A stretch of DNA of 36,785 bases from Anaerolineae bacterium (GCA_025454495.1 JALOOI010000013.1:1-36785); one strand, 5' to 3'. Counted from the first letter of the stretch, positions 7,913 through 16,459 are shown. Numbers and translations: made by a program. The notes: generated by a model not told the origin, from the letters alone.

Positions 7913-7959
7913 ACCGCCGGATTAACCGGCACCACGGGGAAGCAGAAAGGCGGGGCCCT

Positions 7960-9078
7960 ATGTTTGCATTGCAGGTGGAAGACGGGCTGGCGCTGCATCT
8001 GGTGGATGAGACGCAGGCCGAAGCGCAGTTCGCGGCCGTCGCCGCCAGCCGCGCTTACATCGGGCAGCATCTGGGCTGGGCCCGCCATTACCACAGCGCC
8101 GACGATGCCCGCGCGTTCATTCAATCCATGCGCCAGGCCTTCGCGGAGGGCAGCGTGTACGCCACCATGATCTATCACCGGGGCGACCTGGTGGGGGGCA
8201 TCAGCCTGCATGTGCGGAATAAGGCCGCCGGCAAAGCCGAACTGGGCTACTGGCTGTCCGAAGCGGCGGCCGGCCGCGGCATCATGACGAAGGCCGTGCG
8301 GGCCCTGTGCGATTTTGCTTTCGGCACGCTTAAACTGAACCGCATCATCATTCGCGCCGCCACCGATAACCCGCGCAGCGCCGCCATTCCGCAGCGCCTG
8401 GGCTTTCAGCGGGAGGGCATTTTGCGCCAGGATGAATACCTGGTGGATCATTTTATTGACCTGGAACTCTATGCCATGCTGGCCGCCGACTGGCAGCCCG
8501 TGCTGCCACAGCCGGAATTCCGCTGGCCCCTGGGCGATGACCTCAGCCTGACGCTGCACGAACAGCGCCACGCCGACAAAGTGTTTGCCTGCACCGCTGC
8601 CAGCCGGGAACACCTGCGGCCCTGGCTGCCCTGGGTGGACAGCACGCTGACGGTGGCGGATACGGCGGCCTTTGTGCAAACGGCGCTGGCGCAGTATGCG
8701 GCCGGCAACGGCTTTCAGTGCATCGTGTGGCAGGGCGCAGAGGTCGCCGGCGGCATTGGCTATCACTATCTGGATTATGCCAGCCTGAAAACCGAACTGG
8801 GCTACTGGCTGGGGGCCCCCTTCACCGGCCGCGGCCTGATGACGCGGGCCGTGCGGGCCCTCACCGATTATGCGCTGCGGACGCTGCACCTGAACCGGGT
8901 AGAAATTGTCTGCGCCGCCGGCAACCAGGCCAGCCGCGCCGTGCCAGAGCGCCTGGGCTTTGTGCCAGAAGCCACCCTGCGCCAGTCCACCCGCGCCGGC
9001 CAGCTTCTGCATGATGCGGTGGTGTATGCCATGCTGGCCCGGGACTGGCCGGCCAGCACGGGAAGCGCCAGAGCGTGA
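7960..9078 (+). CDS. Tandem GNAT acetyltransferase (two RimJ/RimL-like domains)
   Basis: The 372-residue protein is an internal duplication. Domain 1 (about 1-180) has ELGYWLSEAAAGRGIMTKAV and the later IPQRLGFQREG. Domain 2 (about 188-366) has the matching ELGYWLGAPFTGRGLMTRAV and VPERLGFVPEA. These are the acetyl-CoA pyrophosphate loop and the RLGF signature of the RimJ/RimL/ribosomal-protein-serine acetyltransferase group. Both acetyl-CoA loops look intact, so both domains may be active. The substrate could be an N-terminal amine, an antibiotic or a small molecule. It lies alone between a divergent MutS-like gene and the protease gene, whose -10 element overlaps its stop codon. Confidence 0.92.
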   Translation: MFALQVEDGLALHLVDETQAEAQFAAVAASRAYIGQHLGWARHYHSADDARAFIQSMRQAFAEGSVYATMIYHRGDLVGGISLHVRNKAAGKAELGYWLSEAAAGRGIMTKAVRALCDFAFGTLKLNRIIIRAATDNPRSAAIPQRLGFQREGILRQDEYLVDHFIDLELYAMLAADWQPVLPQPEFRWPLGDDLSLTLHEQRHADKVFACTAASREHLRPWLPWVDSTLTVADTAAFVQTALAQYAAGNGFQCIVWQGAEVAGGIGYHYLDYASLKTELGYWLGAPFTGRGLMTRAVRALTDYALRTLHLNRVEIVCAAGNQASRAVPERLGFVPEATLRQSTRAGQLLHDAVVYAMLARDWPASTGSARA

Positions 9079-9084
9079 TACAAT
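9076..9084 (+). promoter_or_regulatory. Extended -10 element overlapping the acetyltransferase stop codon
   Basis: TGATACAAT (TGn plus TACAAT at 9079-9084) uses the TGA stop of the acetyltransferase gene as its extended -10 TG. It lies 88 nt before the protease start. Confidence 0.4.
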
Positions 9085-9171
9085 CGGTACATTCATGGAC
9101 GCTGTTCACCGGGCCGGGCACGGGCGCGGCCCCTCATGATCGACTGAAGCGCAATCAGGAAGGCGTTAGAC

Positions 9172-10380
9172 ATGTCCTCACTGCTGGGTCAACTGCTGGA
9201 AGCACAGCGCCGTTTTCAACTGATGCTGCTGGCGAAAGCCGGGGTTATCGGGGTGGGTCTGGGCTACCGCGATTTTAAGGGCGAGCGCACCGATGAGTTA
9301 TGTCTGGTGGCGCTGGTGGAGGAGAAGAAGCCGGTCGAAACGCTGCGCCGGGAGGATTTAGTCCCGCGTGATCTGGAAGGCATTAAGACCGATGTCCTTG
9401 AAACCGGCCCCATCCGGGCGCAGAATATCGGCCCGCGTGACCGCTGGCGGCCGCTCATCCCCGGCGGGGTGAGCATCGGCCATTACAAAGTGACGGCCGG
9501 CACGCTGGGCGTGCTGGTGCGCGATAAAGTGACCGGCGAGCCGCTGCTGCTCTCGAATAATCATGTGCTGGCCAACAGCAATGATGCCCTCATTGGCGAT
9601 CCCATTTTGCAGCCGGCCGCGCTGGATCGCGGGTTAAACCCGGCCGATGTGGTGGCCCGGCTGGAGCGCTTCCGCGAACTGCGTTACGTGGGCGACCCGG
9701 TGGTGCCGCCGCCGGTATCCCCGCCGCCGCCACCGCCGCCACCGCTGCCGCATGACCCGCTGCCCATCCCTGACCCCAACCCGAATCCCAACCCCAACCC
9801 CGGCACGGGCACGCCGCCGCGCTCCAGCGGCTGCGATATTGCCGACCTGGTGGCCACTTTCGGGAATGTGCTGGCGCGGCTGAACGGCTCCGAAAAGCGC
9901 CTTGCCGTGCAATCGGCCACGGCTGAGGCGGCCCCGCTGCTGAACACCACCGGCCCCACCACCGTCGAAGCGCAAATGGCCATCCCGGACAACAGCGTGG
10001 ATTGTGCCCTGGCCCGGCCCATCAACCCGGCCATGTTCAGCAGCGATATTCGCAATATTGGGCGCATCACCGGCACGCGCCTGCCGGCCCTGGGGATGCG
10101 CGTCCGCAAGACCGGCCGCACCACCGATACCACCGAAGGCGTGGTGAACCTGGTGAATGCCACGGTGGATGTGGGTTACAGCACGGCGCGGGGGCCGCGT
10201 ACCGCCCGCTTCGTCGGTCAGGTCATCGCCAGCGGCATGAGCCAGGGGGGCGATTCCGGCTCGCTCATCGTTATGTCTGGCTCGCAGATTGCCGTGGGGC
10301 TGCTCTTTGCCGGGTCGGGGGTGAGCACCATTTTTACACCCATTGATCGCGTGCTGGATGAGATGAACATCATGTTTTAG
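9172..10380 (+). CDS. Trypsin-fold serine protease-like protein (Nal1-like) with N-terminal alpha/beta domain
   Basis: This 402-residue protein has no signal peptide. Residues 1-80 form a small domain (VIGVGLGYRDF, EEKKPVET, LVPRDLEGIKTDV). The remainder looks like a chymotrypsin-fold peptidase. Candidate catalytic residues are His131 in SNNHVLA, Asp277 in SVDCALA and Ser362 in GGDSGSL, in the right order. Between His and Asp sits a low-complexity Pro-rich and NPNP-repeat insertion (about residues 182-217). This resembles the bacterial relatives of plant NAL1. Substrates are unknown, and a non-secreted location would imply an intracellular role. AGGAAGG lies 9 nt before the ATG. The next gene, 24 nt downstream, encodes a copy of the N-terminal domain alone. 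Confidence 0.8.
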   Translation: MSSLLGQLLEAQRRFQLMLLAKAGVIGVGLGYRDFKGERTDELCLVALVEEKKPVETLRREDLVPRDLEGIKTDVLETGPIRAQNIGPRDRWRPLIPGGVSIGHYKVTAGTLGVLVRDKVTGEPLLLSNNHVLANSNDALIGDPILQPAALDRGLNPADVVARLERFRELRYVGDPVVPPPVSPPPPPPPPLPHDPLPIPDPNPNPNPNPGTGTPPRSSGCDIADLVATFGNVLARLNGSEKRLAVQSATAEAAPLLNTTGPTTVEAQMAIPDNSVDCALARPINPAMFSSDIRNIGRITGTRLPALGMRVRKTGRTTDTTEGVVNLVNATVDVGYSTARGPRTARFVGQVIASGMSQGGDSGSLIVMSGSQIAVGLLFAGSGVSTIFTPIDRVLDEMNIMF

Positions 10381-10404
10381 GCTGTTGCCAGGTGAGGAGG
10401 GCGG

Positions 10405-10665
10405 ATGTTGAACGATGAACAGATGGCCAAATTGACCGAACTTCAGGCGAAATATGCGCCGGCGCTGATGCGCTACCCCCATGTGATCGGCGTGGGCATT
10501 GGCATCGCCATGCGCGACGGGCAGTATACCGATGAGCCGGCGCTGGTGGTGATGGTGGATCTCAAACTGCCGCAGGCGCAGCTCATCCTGGAGGACATTC
10601 TGCCGCGGGAGCTGGAAGGTGTGCGCGTGGATGTGCAGGCGACCGGTGTCTTTACGGCGTTTTAG
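10405..10665 (+). CDS. Small protein homologous to the N-terminal domain of the preceding protease
   Basis: This 86-residue protein starts at an ATG behind a strong GAGGAGG site. It aligns with residues ~7-80 of the upstream protease: YPHVIGVGIGI with AGVIGVGLGY, then TDEPALVVMVDLK with TDELCLVALVEEK, and ILPRELEGVRVDV with LVPRDLEGIKTDV. It is therefore a free-standing copy of that domain and is very probably co-transcribed with the protease. No catalytic residues or membrane segments are visible. By analogy with propeptides it could inhibit, chaperone or recruit the protease. That is inference. It could also be a non-functional partial duplication, although its good ribosome site and intact frame argue against decay. 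Confidence 0.8.
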   Translation: MLNDEQMAKLTELQAKYAPALMRYPHVIGVGIGIAMRDGQYTDEPALVVMVDLKLPQAQLILEDILPRELEGVRVDVQATGVFTAF

Positions 10666-10712
10666 CACCCTGCAATCGTCAGGCAGGCACAGGTTTATTT
10701 TCCGTAAGCCTG

Positions 10713-10721
10713 TGCTACACT
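10713..10721 (+). promoter_or_regulatory. Extended -10 element of the PBP gene
   Basis: TGCTACACT (TGn plus TACACT at 10716-10721) lies 82 nt before the PBP ATG. TTTATT at 10694-10699 is a possible -35 at 16-nt spacing. A 7-bp inverted repeat, GCACAGG/CCTGTGC, brackets the spacer. Confidence 0.4.
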
Positions 10722-10802
10722 GACGATGACCATCATCACGCCCGTACACAGCACACCATGCTGCTCACCTGCCCCGGCCGGTGAATTGTTGGAGAGAGAC
10801 TC

Positions 10803-13800
10803 ATGTCTGGCGAGCAGGATCACGACTGGCAGAAGGATAACACGGTGCCCAAACACCCCGGCGACCATGATTATGTCGAGCCGCCGCTGAGCGACGACGA
10901 TACCGCCGATATGGACATCCCGGATGAGGATGTGCCGTTTAAGCTGCCCCTGGCTCGCCCGCCTGGCACCGGCCCCACCGCCGGCCAGGAGATTGATGAT
11001 TATAACCGGGCCACGCTGCGCCATGCCGCGCCCCCGCGCCCGCCGTCCGAGGCGACGCTGCCGGGCAGCGGCGGGCTGGACCCGAACCCGGAGATGCAGC
11101 GCTTTGGCCAGGAGACCGTGGTGCGCCCGCCATCGCAGCCCACCCTGCCCAACCAGGCCTACGCCACCGTGCCGCACCCGGTGCCGCCCAGTGTGCCCGC
11201 GGCCCCGGTGCCCCGGCCCGCGCCGCCGGCCATCCCCGCGCCGGATGCCGGCTATACCATGCCCAACCCGGCCCTCACCGATGACCGGCGCTACCAGCGC
11301 ACGGCCCCGCCCGGCGCAGTCCCGGCGCAGGGGCCGTATGTGCCCGCGCCGCCGCCCGCCCCGGCCCAAAAACAGCTTCCGCGCCGCCGCCAGCGTTCCC
11401 GCGTCCTGGGGCTGAATGCCGGCTGCCTGTGGCTGGCCGTGGGCCTCATCGTCACTTTTTGCGGTGGCACCACCCTGGTCACGGCTGCCGCCGCGGCCAT
11501 CTTCATCCCCCGCATTGAGGCGGTGTGGGAAGAACAGATCGCCCGCGTGGACGATTACCGCAGCTTTGAAAGCACCTTCATCTATGATCGCTATGGCAAC
11601 GAATTGTTCGAGGCGTTTGGCGAAGGCCGCCGCGTGCGCGTGCCCTATGAACGCTTCCCCCGGGTGCTGATTGATGCCACCATCGCCATCGAAGATGATT
11701 CCTTCCGCGACAATATCGGCGTGGATGTGCCGGCGACCGTGGTCGCTTTCCTCAATTACCTGGGGGCCGAAGCCGGCGAGCGCACGGCCGGCGGCAGCAC
11801 CATCACGCAGCAGGTGGTGCGTAATGTGCTGTTCGACTTTGAGAAGCGCAGCGAAGTGAGTGTGCAGCGCAAAGCCGAAGAAATCATCCTGGCGGTGCTG
11901 CTCACCGGGCGCAAATCCAAAGACGAAATCCTGGCCATGTACCTGAACGAGATTTACTATGGCAATCTCGCTTACGGGGCCCAGACCGCCGCGCAAACGC
12001 TGTTCGGTAAGGATGTGCAGTTTTTAACCCTGGGCGAAGCCGCCCTGCTGGCCGGGCTGCCGCAGTCCCCGGCCGGGCTGGATCCGCTGAACCCCGACCC
12101 GGCAGTGCAGGCAGCGGTTTATGCCCGCCAGCGCCAGGTGTTGCAGGAAATGGTGGAGGAAGGTTACATCACGGAACGCCAGCGCGAAGCAGCGCTCGCC
12201 GAAGGGCTGAGCTTCGTCACGCCGGATGTGTCGTTGAATGCGCCGCATTTCACCGTGTATGCCCGCAGCGAATTTGAACGGCTGATGACCGACCTGGGCT
12301 ACCCGCCGGAGGAAGTGGCCCGCGGCGGCTTCCGGGTGTATACCACGGTTGACCAGCAAATTAACGCCATGGCGCAGAACACCGCCCGCACCCAGGTGTC
12401 CACCCTCACCGACCGCCAGGTGTCCAATGCCGCCGTGATTGCCCTTAAGCCGCTCACCGGCGAAATTCTGGCGATGGTGGGCAGCATTGATTATAACAGC
12501 ACGCTCATTGACGGCCGGGTGAACGTGACCATTGCCCTGCGGCAGCCGGGCAGCACCATGAAAGCCTTCACCTATGCCGCCGCCATGGAACGCGGCATGA
12601 CCGCCGGCGATGTCATCTGGGATACGCGCACGGATATTGGCATCGCCGGGCAGCCCACCTATTCGCCGCGCAATTATGACGGCCGCTTCCACGGCCCCGT
12701 CACCATCCGCAGCGCCCTGGCCAACAGTTACAACATCCCGGCCGTGCAAACGCTGCGCCTGGTGGGGGTGGATTATCTGCTGGAATTGATGCGCCGCTTC
12801 GGTGTGGATACCCTGAACCAGGATGCCACGCAGTACGGCTTATCGCTCACCCTGGGCGGCGGCGAAGTGAGCCTGGTGGAACTGACCGCCGGCTATGCCG
12901 TCTTCGCCAACCAGGGGGCCTATGTGCGCCCCACCGCCATCCTGTGCATCCTCAACAGTGCCGGCGATATCCTCTACCAGTACGAAAATGGCTGTCCGTC
13001 CGGCACGGGGCGCATGACCCCGGCCACCGTTGACCGTACCGGCTTCGGGCGGCAGGTGCTGGATCCGCGGATTGCCTACACCATCACCGATGTCCTGAGC
13101 GATAATGTCGCCCGCGCCCCGGCCATGGGCACCAGCAGCCCGCTGCGGACGGATGGCATCGCGTCTTCCGTCAAAACCGGCACCACCAACGATTACAAAG
13201 ACAACTGGACGGTGGGCTACACCCGTAATCTGGCGGTGGGGGTGTGGGTGGGCAACAACGACGGTACGCCCATGTCCAACGTGTCCGGGCTGTCCGGCGC
13301 GGCCCCCATCTGGAACGCCGTCATCACCGGCATTTATGCCAACCCCACCATGATGAACGCGCTGGCGGTGGGCGGGCAGCTTTTGCAGGATAAGCCGGAG
13401 CCGCCCGGCGGCATGTCCTTGCAGCGCATCTGCGATGTGCGCCGCCTGAACGATCCCGCGCCGGAGTGCCCGGCCACCATCAATGAATGGTTTCTGGATG
13501 GCCCGGTGGGCATCCCGGATGGCGCGGGCAACCTGCAATTTCTGCCCGAAACGCCCGTGCCCACGCTGCCCGGCGAGACCATTCAGCTCGTCAGCCCCGG
13601 CGTTTACCGGGCGCTGGTGTTCCCCATCCCGGAAAGTGTCGCGGCCGGCATTCAGTTCCAGGTGAACCCCGGCGATAAAACACCGCCGCCGCCGCGCTAC
13701 TGCCGCGTGCCCGCCAGCCTGGTGAGCAGCACCCCCGGCATTCAGGATTTGCTGTTCATCCAGCCGCCGCTGACCTCGCAGGGGGATATGGTGGAAGCGG

Positions 13801-14207
13801 AAAATTATGCCCGCAGCGCCGGGCTGGCCATCCTGCCCACCATCGACTGCTGGCCGGAACTGCTGGTGGCCGCGCCGCCGCCGGAGCCAGGGTGGGGGCC
13901 GGGCATCACCACCGCCGTCATCAATTCGCCGGCCAGCGGTGAAACCATCACCGGCAACGTGCCCATCGTGGGGACGGTGCAGTTCGATGCCAGCATCGCC
14001 GATTTTTATCACATTTACATTCAGGGCGGCCCCTTCACCACCTGGACCCCCCTGGGCAACCCCGGCTACAGTTCCGTCGTGGATGGCCAGCTTGAGATGC
14101 TGATGGCGGAAGGGCTGCCGCCGGGGACGTATATGCTGCGCCTGGCGCTGGTGCGTAATGGCGGCTTCGTGCAGCAGCCCTACGATACCACCTTCATCAA
14201 ACCGTGA
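10803..14207 (+). CDS. Class A penicillin-binding protein (bifunctional transglycosylase/transpeptidase)
   Basis: This 1134-residue protein polymerises lipid II into glycan strands and cross-links peptides outside the membrane. An acidic then Pro-rich cytoplasmic tail (1-200) precedes one transmembrane segment (about 205-238). The glycosyltransferase domain has the catalytic Glu in IAIEDDSF (about 296) and GGSTITQQ (about 330). The usual His of EDxxFxxHxG is Asn here. The transpeptidase domain has SxxK (GSTMK, about 583), SxN (SYN, about 641) and KTGT (about 790). Residues after about 860 are extra, Pro-rich with an Ig-like tail (SPASGETITGNVPIVGTV). It is much longer than typical 600-850-residue class A PBPs. 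ATG 10803 follows a GGAGAGAG ribosome site, and a long GC hairpin follows the stop. Confidence 0.95.
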   Translation: MSGEQDHDWQKDNTVPKHPGDHDYVEPPLSDDDTADMDIPDEDVPFKLPLARPPGTGPTAGQEIDDYNRATLRHAAPPRPPSEATLPGSGGLDPNPEMQRFGQETVVRPPSQPTLPNQAYATVPHPVPPSVPAAPVPRPAPPAIPAPDAGYTMPNPALTDDRRYQRTAPPGAVPAQGPYVPAPPPAPAQKQLPRRRQRSRVLGLNAGCLWLAVGLIVTFCGGTTLVTAAAAAIFIPRIEAVWEEQIARVDDYRSFESTFIYDRYGNELFEAFGEGRRVRVPYERFPRVLIDATIAIEDDSFRDNIGVDVPATVVAFLNYLGAEAGERTAGGSTITQQVVRNVLFDFEKRSEVSVQRKAEEIILAVLLTGRKSKDEILAMYLNEIYYGNLAYGAQTAAQTLFGKDVQFLTLGEAALLAGLPQSPAGLDPLNPDPAVQAAVYARQRQVLQEMVEEGYITERQREAALAEGLSFVTPDVSLNAPHFTVYARSEFERLMTDLGYPPEEVARGGFRVYTTVDQQINAMAQNTARTQVSTLTDRQVSNAAVIALKPLTGEILAMVGSIDYNSTLIDGRVNVTIALRQPGSTMKAFTYAAAMERGMTAGDVIWDTRTDIGIAGQPTYSPRNYDGRFHGPVTIRSALANSYNIPAVQTLRLVGVDYLLELMRRFGVDTLNQDATQYGLSLTLGGGEVSLVELTAGYAVFANQGAYVRPTAILCILNSAGDILYQYENGCPSGTGRMTPATVDRTGFGRQVLDPRIAYTITDVLSDNVARAPAMGTSSPLRTDGIASSVKTGTTNDYKDNWTVGYTRNLAVGVWVGNNDGTPMSNVSGLSGAAPIWNAVITGIYANPTMMNALAVGGQLLQDKPEPPGGMSLQRICDVRRLNDPAPECPATINEWFLDGPVGIPDGAGNLQFLPETPVPTLPGETIQLVSPGVYRALVFPIPESVAAGIQFQVNPGDKTPPPPRYCRVPASLVSSTPGIQDLLFIQPPLTSQGDMVEAENYARSAGLAILPTIDCWPELLVAAPPPEPGWGPGITTAVINSPASGETITGNVPIVGTVQFDASIADFYHIYIQGGPFTTWTPLGNPGYSSVVDGQLEMLMAEGLPPGTYMLRLALVRNGGFVQQPYDTTFIKP

Positions 14208-14211
14208 GTCA

Positions 14212-14261
14212 GCCGGCCGGGCCGGGGCGCGGGCCCCGGCCCGGGCCCGGGACTGGCCGGC
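14212..14261 (+). terminator. Very stable GC hairpin after the PBP gene
   Basis: A perfect 12-bp stem of only G and C (14217-14228 with 14233-14244, loop GCGG) is nested inside an outer GCCGGCC/GGCCGGC pairing (14212-14218 and 14255-14261). The inner and outer stems share two bases, so they compete at the base. Only GTTTG follows, so a classical U-tract is missing. Confidence 0.55.
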
Positions 14262-14263
14262 GT

Positions 14264-14303
14264 TTGCCCGTTCCCCCGCCCACGGTTATACTACAGGCGT
14301 AGT
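14264..14303 (+). promoter_or_regulatory. Promoter of the winged-helix/monooxygenase operon with a palindrome over the -10
   Basis: TTGCCC (14264-14269), a 17-nt spacer and TATACT (14287-14292) form a good sigma-70-type promoter. The perfect inverted repeat ACTAC-AGGC-GTAGT (14290-14303) begins inside the -10 element and would block RNA polymerase if bound. AGGGAAAAACC precedes the ATG. Confidence 0.6.
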
Positions 14304-14335
14304 GTTCGCCGGCGAAACTTCACCAGGGAAAAACC

Positions 14336-15013
14336 ATGTCTGTTGAAATGCCCATCTACCTCAAACAGCTTGAACCGCTGACCGGGGCGCTGGAGATGCT
14401 GCGCTACTTATCCAGGGGGGTCGCCAGCGCGGATGACCTGATCGACAGCCTGGGGCTGAGTGACCGCAGTTTTGACAAAGCCAAACGCCGCCTGGTGACG
14501 AACCAGTACATCGCCGCCCGCAGCGATGGCATCCTGGAATTGACGCAGAAGGGCAAAAACGCGGCCCACGAACTGCTGGAATATGACCGGCTGGCCGGCG
14601 ACAACCGCGATGCCGGCAGCCACAAAATCGCCCGGCGGGTGCTGGTGGCGGTGCCGCGGGTGCTGGTGGCTGGCCAGCCGGCCCCGGTGACGATTGGCTT
14701 TGAGCCGGACAGCAGCGGGGCCTGGCGGGCCAGCGCCGAGGTGGTGCTGCGCCTGAGCGCCCTGTACGCCAGCGTGAATGTGCGCGGCGACCAGACGGTG
14801 AGCCTGGGCCGCGGCGTGGCCCGCACCAGCCTGGAGCTGACACCGGAATTTTACGATCAGGCGCGGCTGCGGGTGCAAATTTTCCAGCTTTCGCCGGATG
14901 GCGAAGACATCACCGATTGCGGCGGCATTTTTCTGGATATTAACGTGCAGGCCGACGGTGAGCCGGGCAGCCTGGTGGCGCACAGTGCCACCATCCAGTT
15001 CAACAATCTTTAA
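14336..15013 (+). CDS. Winged-helix protein with C-terminal beta-sandwich-like domain, function unknown
   Basis: The 225-residue protein has an N-terminal winged-helix-like domain (about 12-85: LSRGVASADDLIDSLGLSDRSFDKAKRRL, then a beta hairpin with SDGILELTQKG). This is the kind of helix-turn-helix that discriminates DNA or a protein partner. Residues ~95-225 look all-beta, with no catalytic signature. No membrane segments are present. It is the first gene of a probable operon with the flavin monooxygenase, 15 nt downstream. A palindrome overlies its own -10 element, so self-regulation is possible. I do not recognise a named family. It may instead be a partner-binding adaptor, because the C-terminal domain is not a usual ligand-sensing fold. 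Confidence 0.7.
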   Translation: MSVEMPIYLKQLEPLTGALEMLRYLSRGVASADDLIDSLGLSDRSFDKAKRRLVTNQYIAARSDGILELTQKGKNAAHELLEYDRLAGDNRDAGSHKIARRVLVAVPRVLVAGQPAPVTIGFEPDSSGAWRASAEVVLRLSALYASVNVRGDQTVSLGRGVARTSLELTPEFYDQARLRVQIFQLSPDGEDITDCGGIFLDINVQADGEPGSLVAHSATIQFNNL

Positions 15014-15028
15014 GCAGCGGGGGCGGCC

Positions 15029-16324
15029 ATGAAGATCGGCAGGCAGGCGCGGGTGTGTGTCATTGGCGCGGGGCCTTCGGGCATCGCCGCCGCCAAAAAT
15101 TTGCTTCAGGCGGGCCTCACGCGGCTGGTGGTGTATGATCGTCAGGCGGCCGTGGGCGGTAACTGGCTGTACAGCGAAACCCCCGGCGGCCATTCCAGCG
15201 TTTACGAAACCGCGCACATCATCAGCTCCCGCACGCTGTCGCAGTACCACGATTACCCCATGCCCGCCCACTACCCGGATTACCCCAATCACCGCCAGCT
15301 CAAAGATTACTTCCAGGCTTATGCCCGCCACTTTGGGGTAGAGCCATACATCCAGTTCAATACCGAAGTGCGCCAGGTGGAGCCGCGGCCGGGGCACGCC
15401 TGGCGCATCACCCTGGGCGATGGCCGCGTGGAAGATTTCGATCATGTGCTGGTGGCCAGCGGGCACCTGTGGAACCCGCGCCGGCCAGAATATCCCGGCA
15501 CGTTCAGCGGCGATCTGTGCCACGCGCATGAGTATCGCACGCCGGGGCGCTACCGCGGGCAGCGGGTGCTGGTCATTGGCGGCGGCAATTCCGCCTGCGA
15601 TATTGCCTGCGATGTGGCCCGCCAGGCATCCTTCACCGGCCTTAGCTGGCGGCGCGGCTATTATGTGATCCCCAAAGTGATCTTTGGCAGCCCGCCGGAT
15701 GTGGTCAATGCCCGTTTTCACTGGCTGCCGCGGGCCGTGCGCCGGCGCGGGGTGTGGCTCATCTGGCGGCTGGTGACGGGCGGCGCTGCGCCCTACGGCC
15801 TGCCAGAACCGGATCATGGCATTCTGGAAGCGCACCCCATCGCCAATTCGCAGCTTTTATACTGGCTCAAACACGGGGCCATCCAGCCGCGCAAAGACAT
15901 CGCCCGGTTTGACGGCCCCACGGTGCATTTTGTGGATGGCACCGCCGAAGATTACGATGCCATCATCGCTGCCACCGGCTACCGCATCACCTTTCCGTTT
16001 CTTGACCCGGCGCTGATTGATTTTGAGGATAAAGACGTGCCGCTGTATTTGCGCGTCTTCCACCCGGATTTTCCCACGCTGTACTTCATCGGGCTGCTGC
16101 AACCGCAGGGCTGCATCTGGACGCTGGCGGACTGGCAGGCGCGGCTGGTGGCGCAGCGCATCACCGGCGGGTATGAACTGCCGGGGGACGTGCGCCGGCG
16201 CATTCAGCGCGACCTGGAACGCCAGCGCCGGATTTTTCATGCCTCGCCGCGCCACAGCACCGAAGTGGACAGTTACGAGTATGAGCGGGCGCTGCGCCGC
16301 GAACTGCCCCGCCTGGCCCGCTGA
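15029..16324 (+). CDS. Flavin-containing monooxygenase (FMO-like)
   Basis: The 431-residue enzyme has two Rossmann motifs. VIGAGPSGIAAAKNL (about 11-25) binds FAD and VIGGGNSACDIA (about 182-193) binds NADPH. Between them is FSGDLCHAHEY, matching the class B fingerprint FxGxxxHxxxY. AATGY near residue 314 is the second family motif. Such enzymes insert one oxygen atom into N- or S-containing or ketone substrates through a C4a-hydroperoxyflavin. The substrate is not readable. It follows the winged-helix gene by 15 nt with a GGGGGCGG stretch as a possible ribosome site. A terminator-like hairpin follows. Confidence 0.92.
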   Translation: MKIGRQARVCVIGAGPSGIAAAKNLLQAGLTRLVVYDRQAAVGGNWLYSETPGGHSSVYETAHIISSRTLSQYHDYPMPAHYPDYPNHRQLKDYFQAYARHFGVEPYIQFNTEVRQVEPRPGHAWRITLGDGRVEDFDHVLVASGHLWNPRRPEYPGTFSGDLCHAHEYRTPGRYRGQRVLVIGGGNSACDIACDVARQASFTGLSWRRGYYVIPKVIFGSPPDVVNARFHWLPRAVRRRGVWLIWRLVTGGAAPYGLPEPDHGILEAHPIANSQLLYWLKHGAIQPRKDIARFDGPTVHFVDGTAEDYDAIIAATGYRITFPFLDPALIDFEDKDVPLYLRVFHPDFPTLYFIGLLQPQGCIWTLADWQARLVAQRITGGYELPGDVRRRIQRDLERQRRIFHASPRHSTEVDSYEYERALRRELPRLAR

Positions 16325-16342
16325 GGCACCGGGGCGGTGAAT

Positions 16343-16369
16343 CAAAAAATCCGGCGTGGGCCGGATTTT
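16343..16369 (-). terminator. Terminator of the tRNA-Gly gene, usable in both directions
   Basis: A perfect 10-bp stem, AAAATCCGGC (16346-16355) with GCCGGATTTT (16360-16369), and a 4-nt loop. In the minus sense it ends in six T, directly behind the tRNA gene. In the plus sense TTTT follows the FMO gene. Confidence 0.85.
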
Positions 16370-16375
16370 GGGAGA

Positions 16376-16447
16376 AGCGGGAGATGAGATTCGAACTCAC
16401 GACATTTTCCTTGGCAAGGAAACATTCTACCACTGAATTACTCCCGC
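16376..16447 (-). tRNA. tRNA-Gly (anticodon GCC)
   Basis: The 72-nt gene folds fully on the minus strand. The acceptor stem is GCGGGAG/CTCCCGC, the D-arm contains AGTGGTA, and the anticodon stem is TTTCC/GGAAA with loop TTGCCAA (anticodon GCC). The T-arm is GTGAG-TTCGAAT-CTCAT and the discriminator base is U. CCA is not encoded. A consensus promoter precedes it and a terminator follows it, so it is a stand-alone transcription unit. Confidence 0.97.
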
Positions 16448-16459
16448 GTGTTGATAAAG

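Noticed and set aside
9712-9820. Pro-rich repeat as a separate gene or frameshift
   Set aside because: The frame is continuous on both sides and catalytic motifs lie in the same frame after it.
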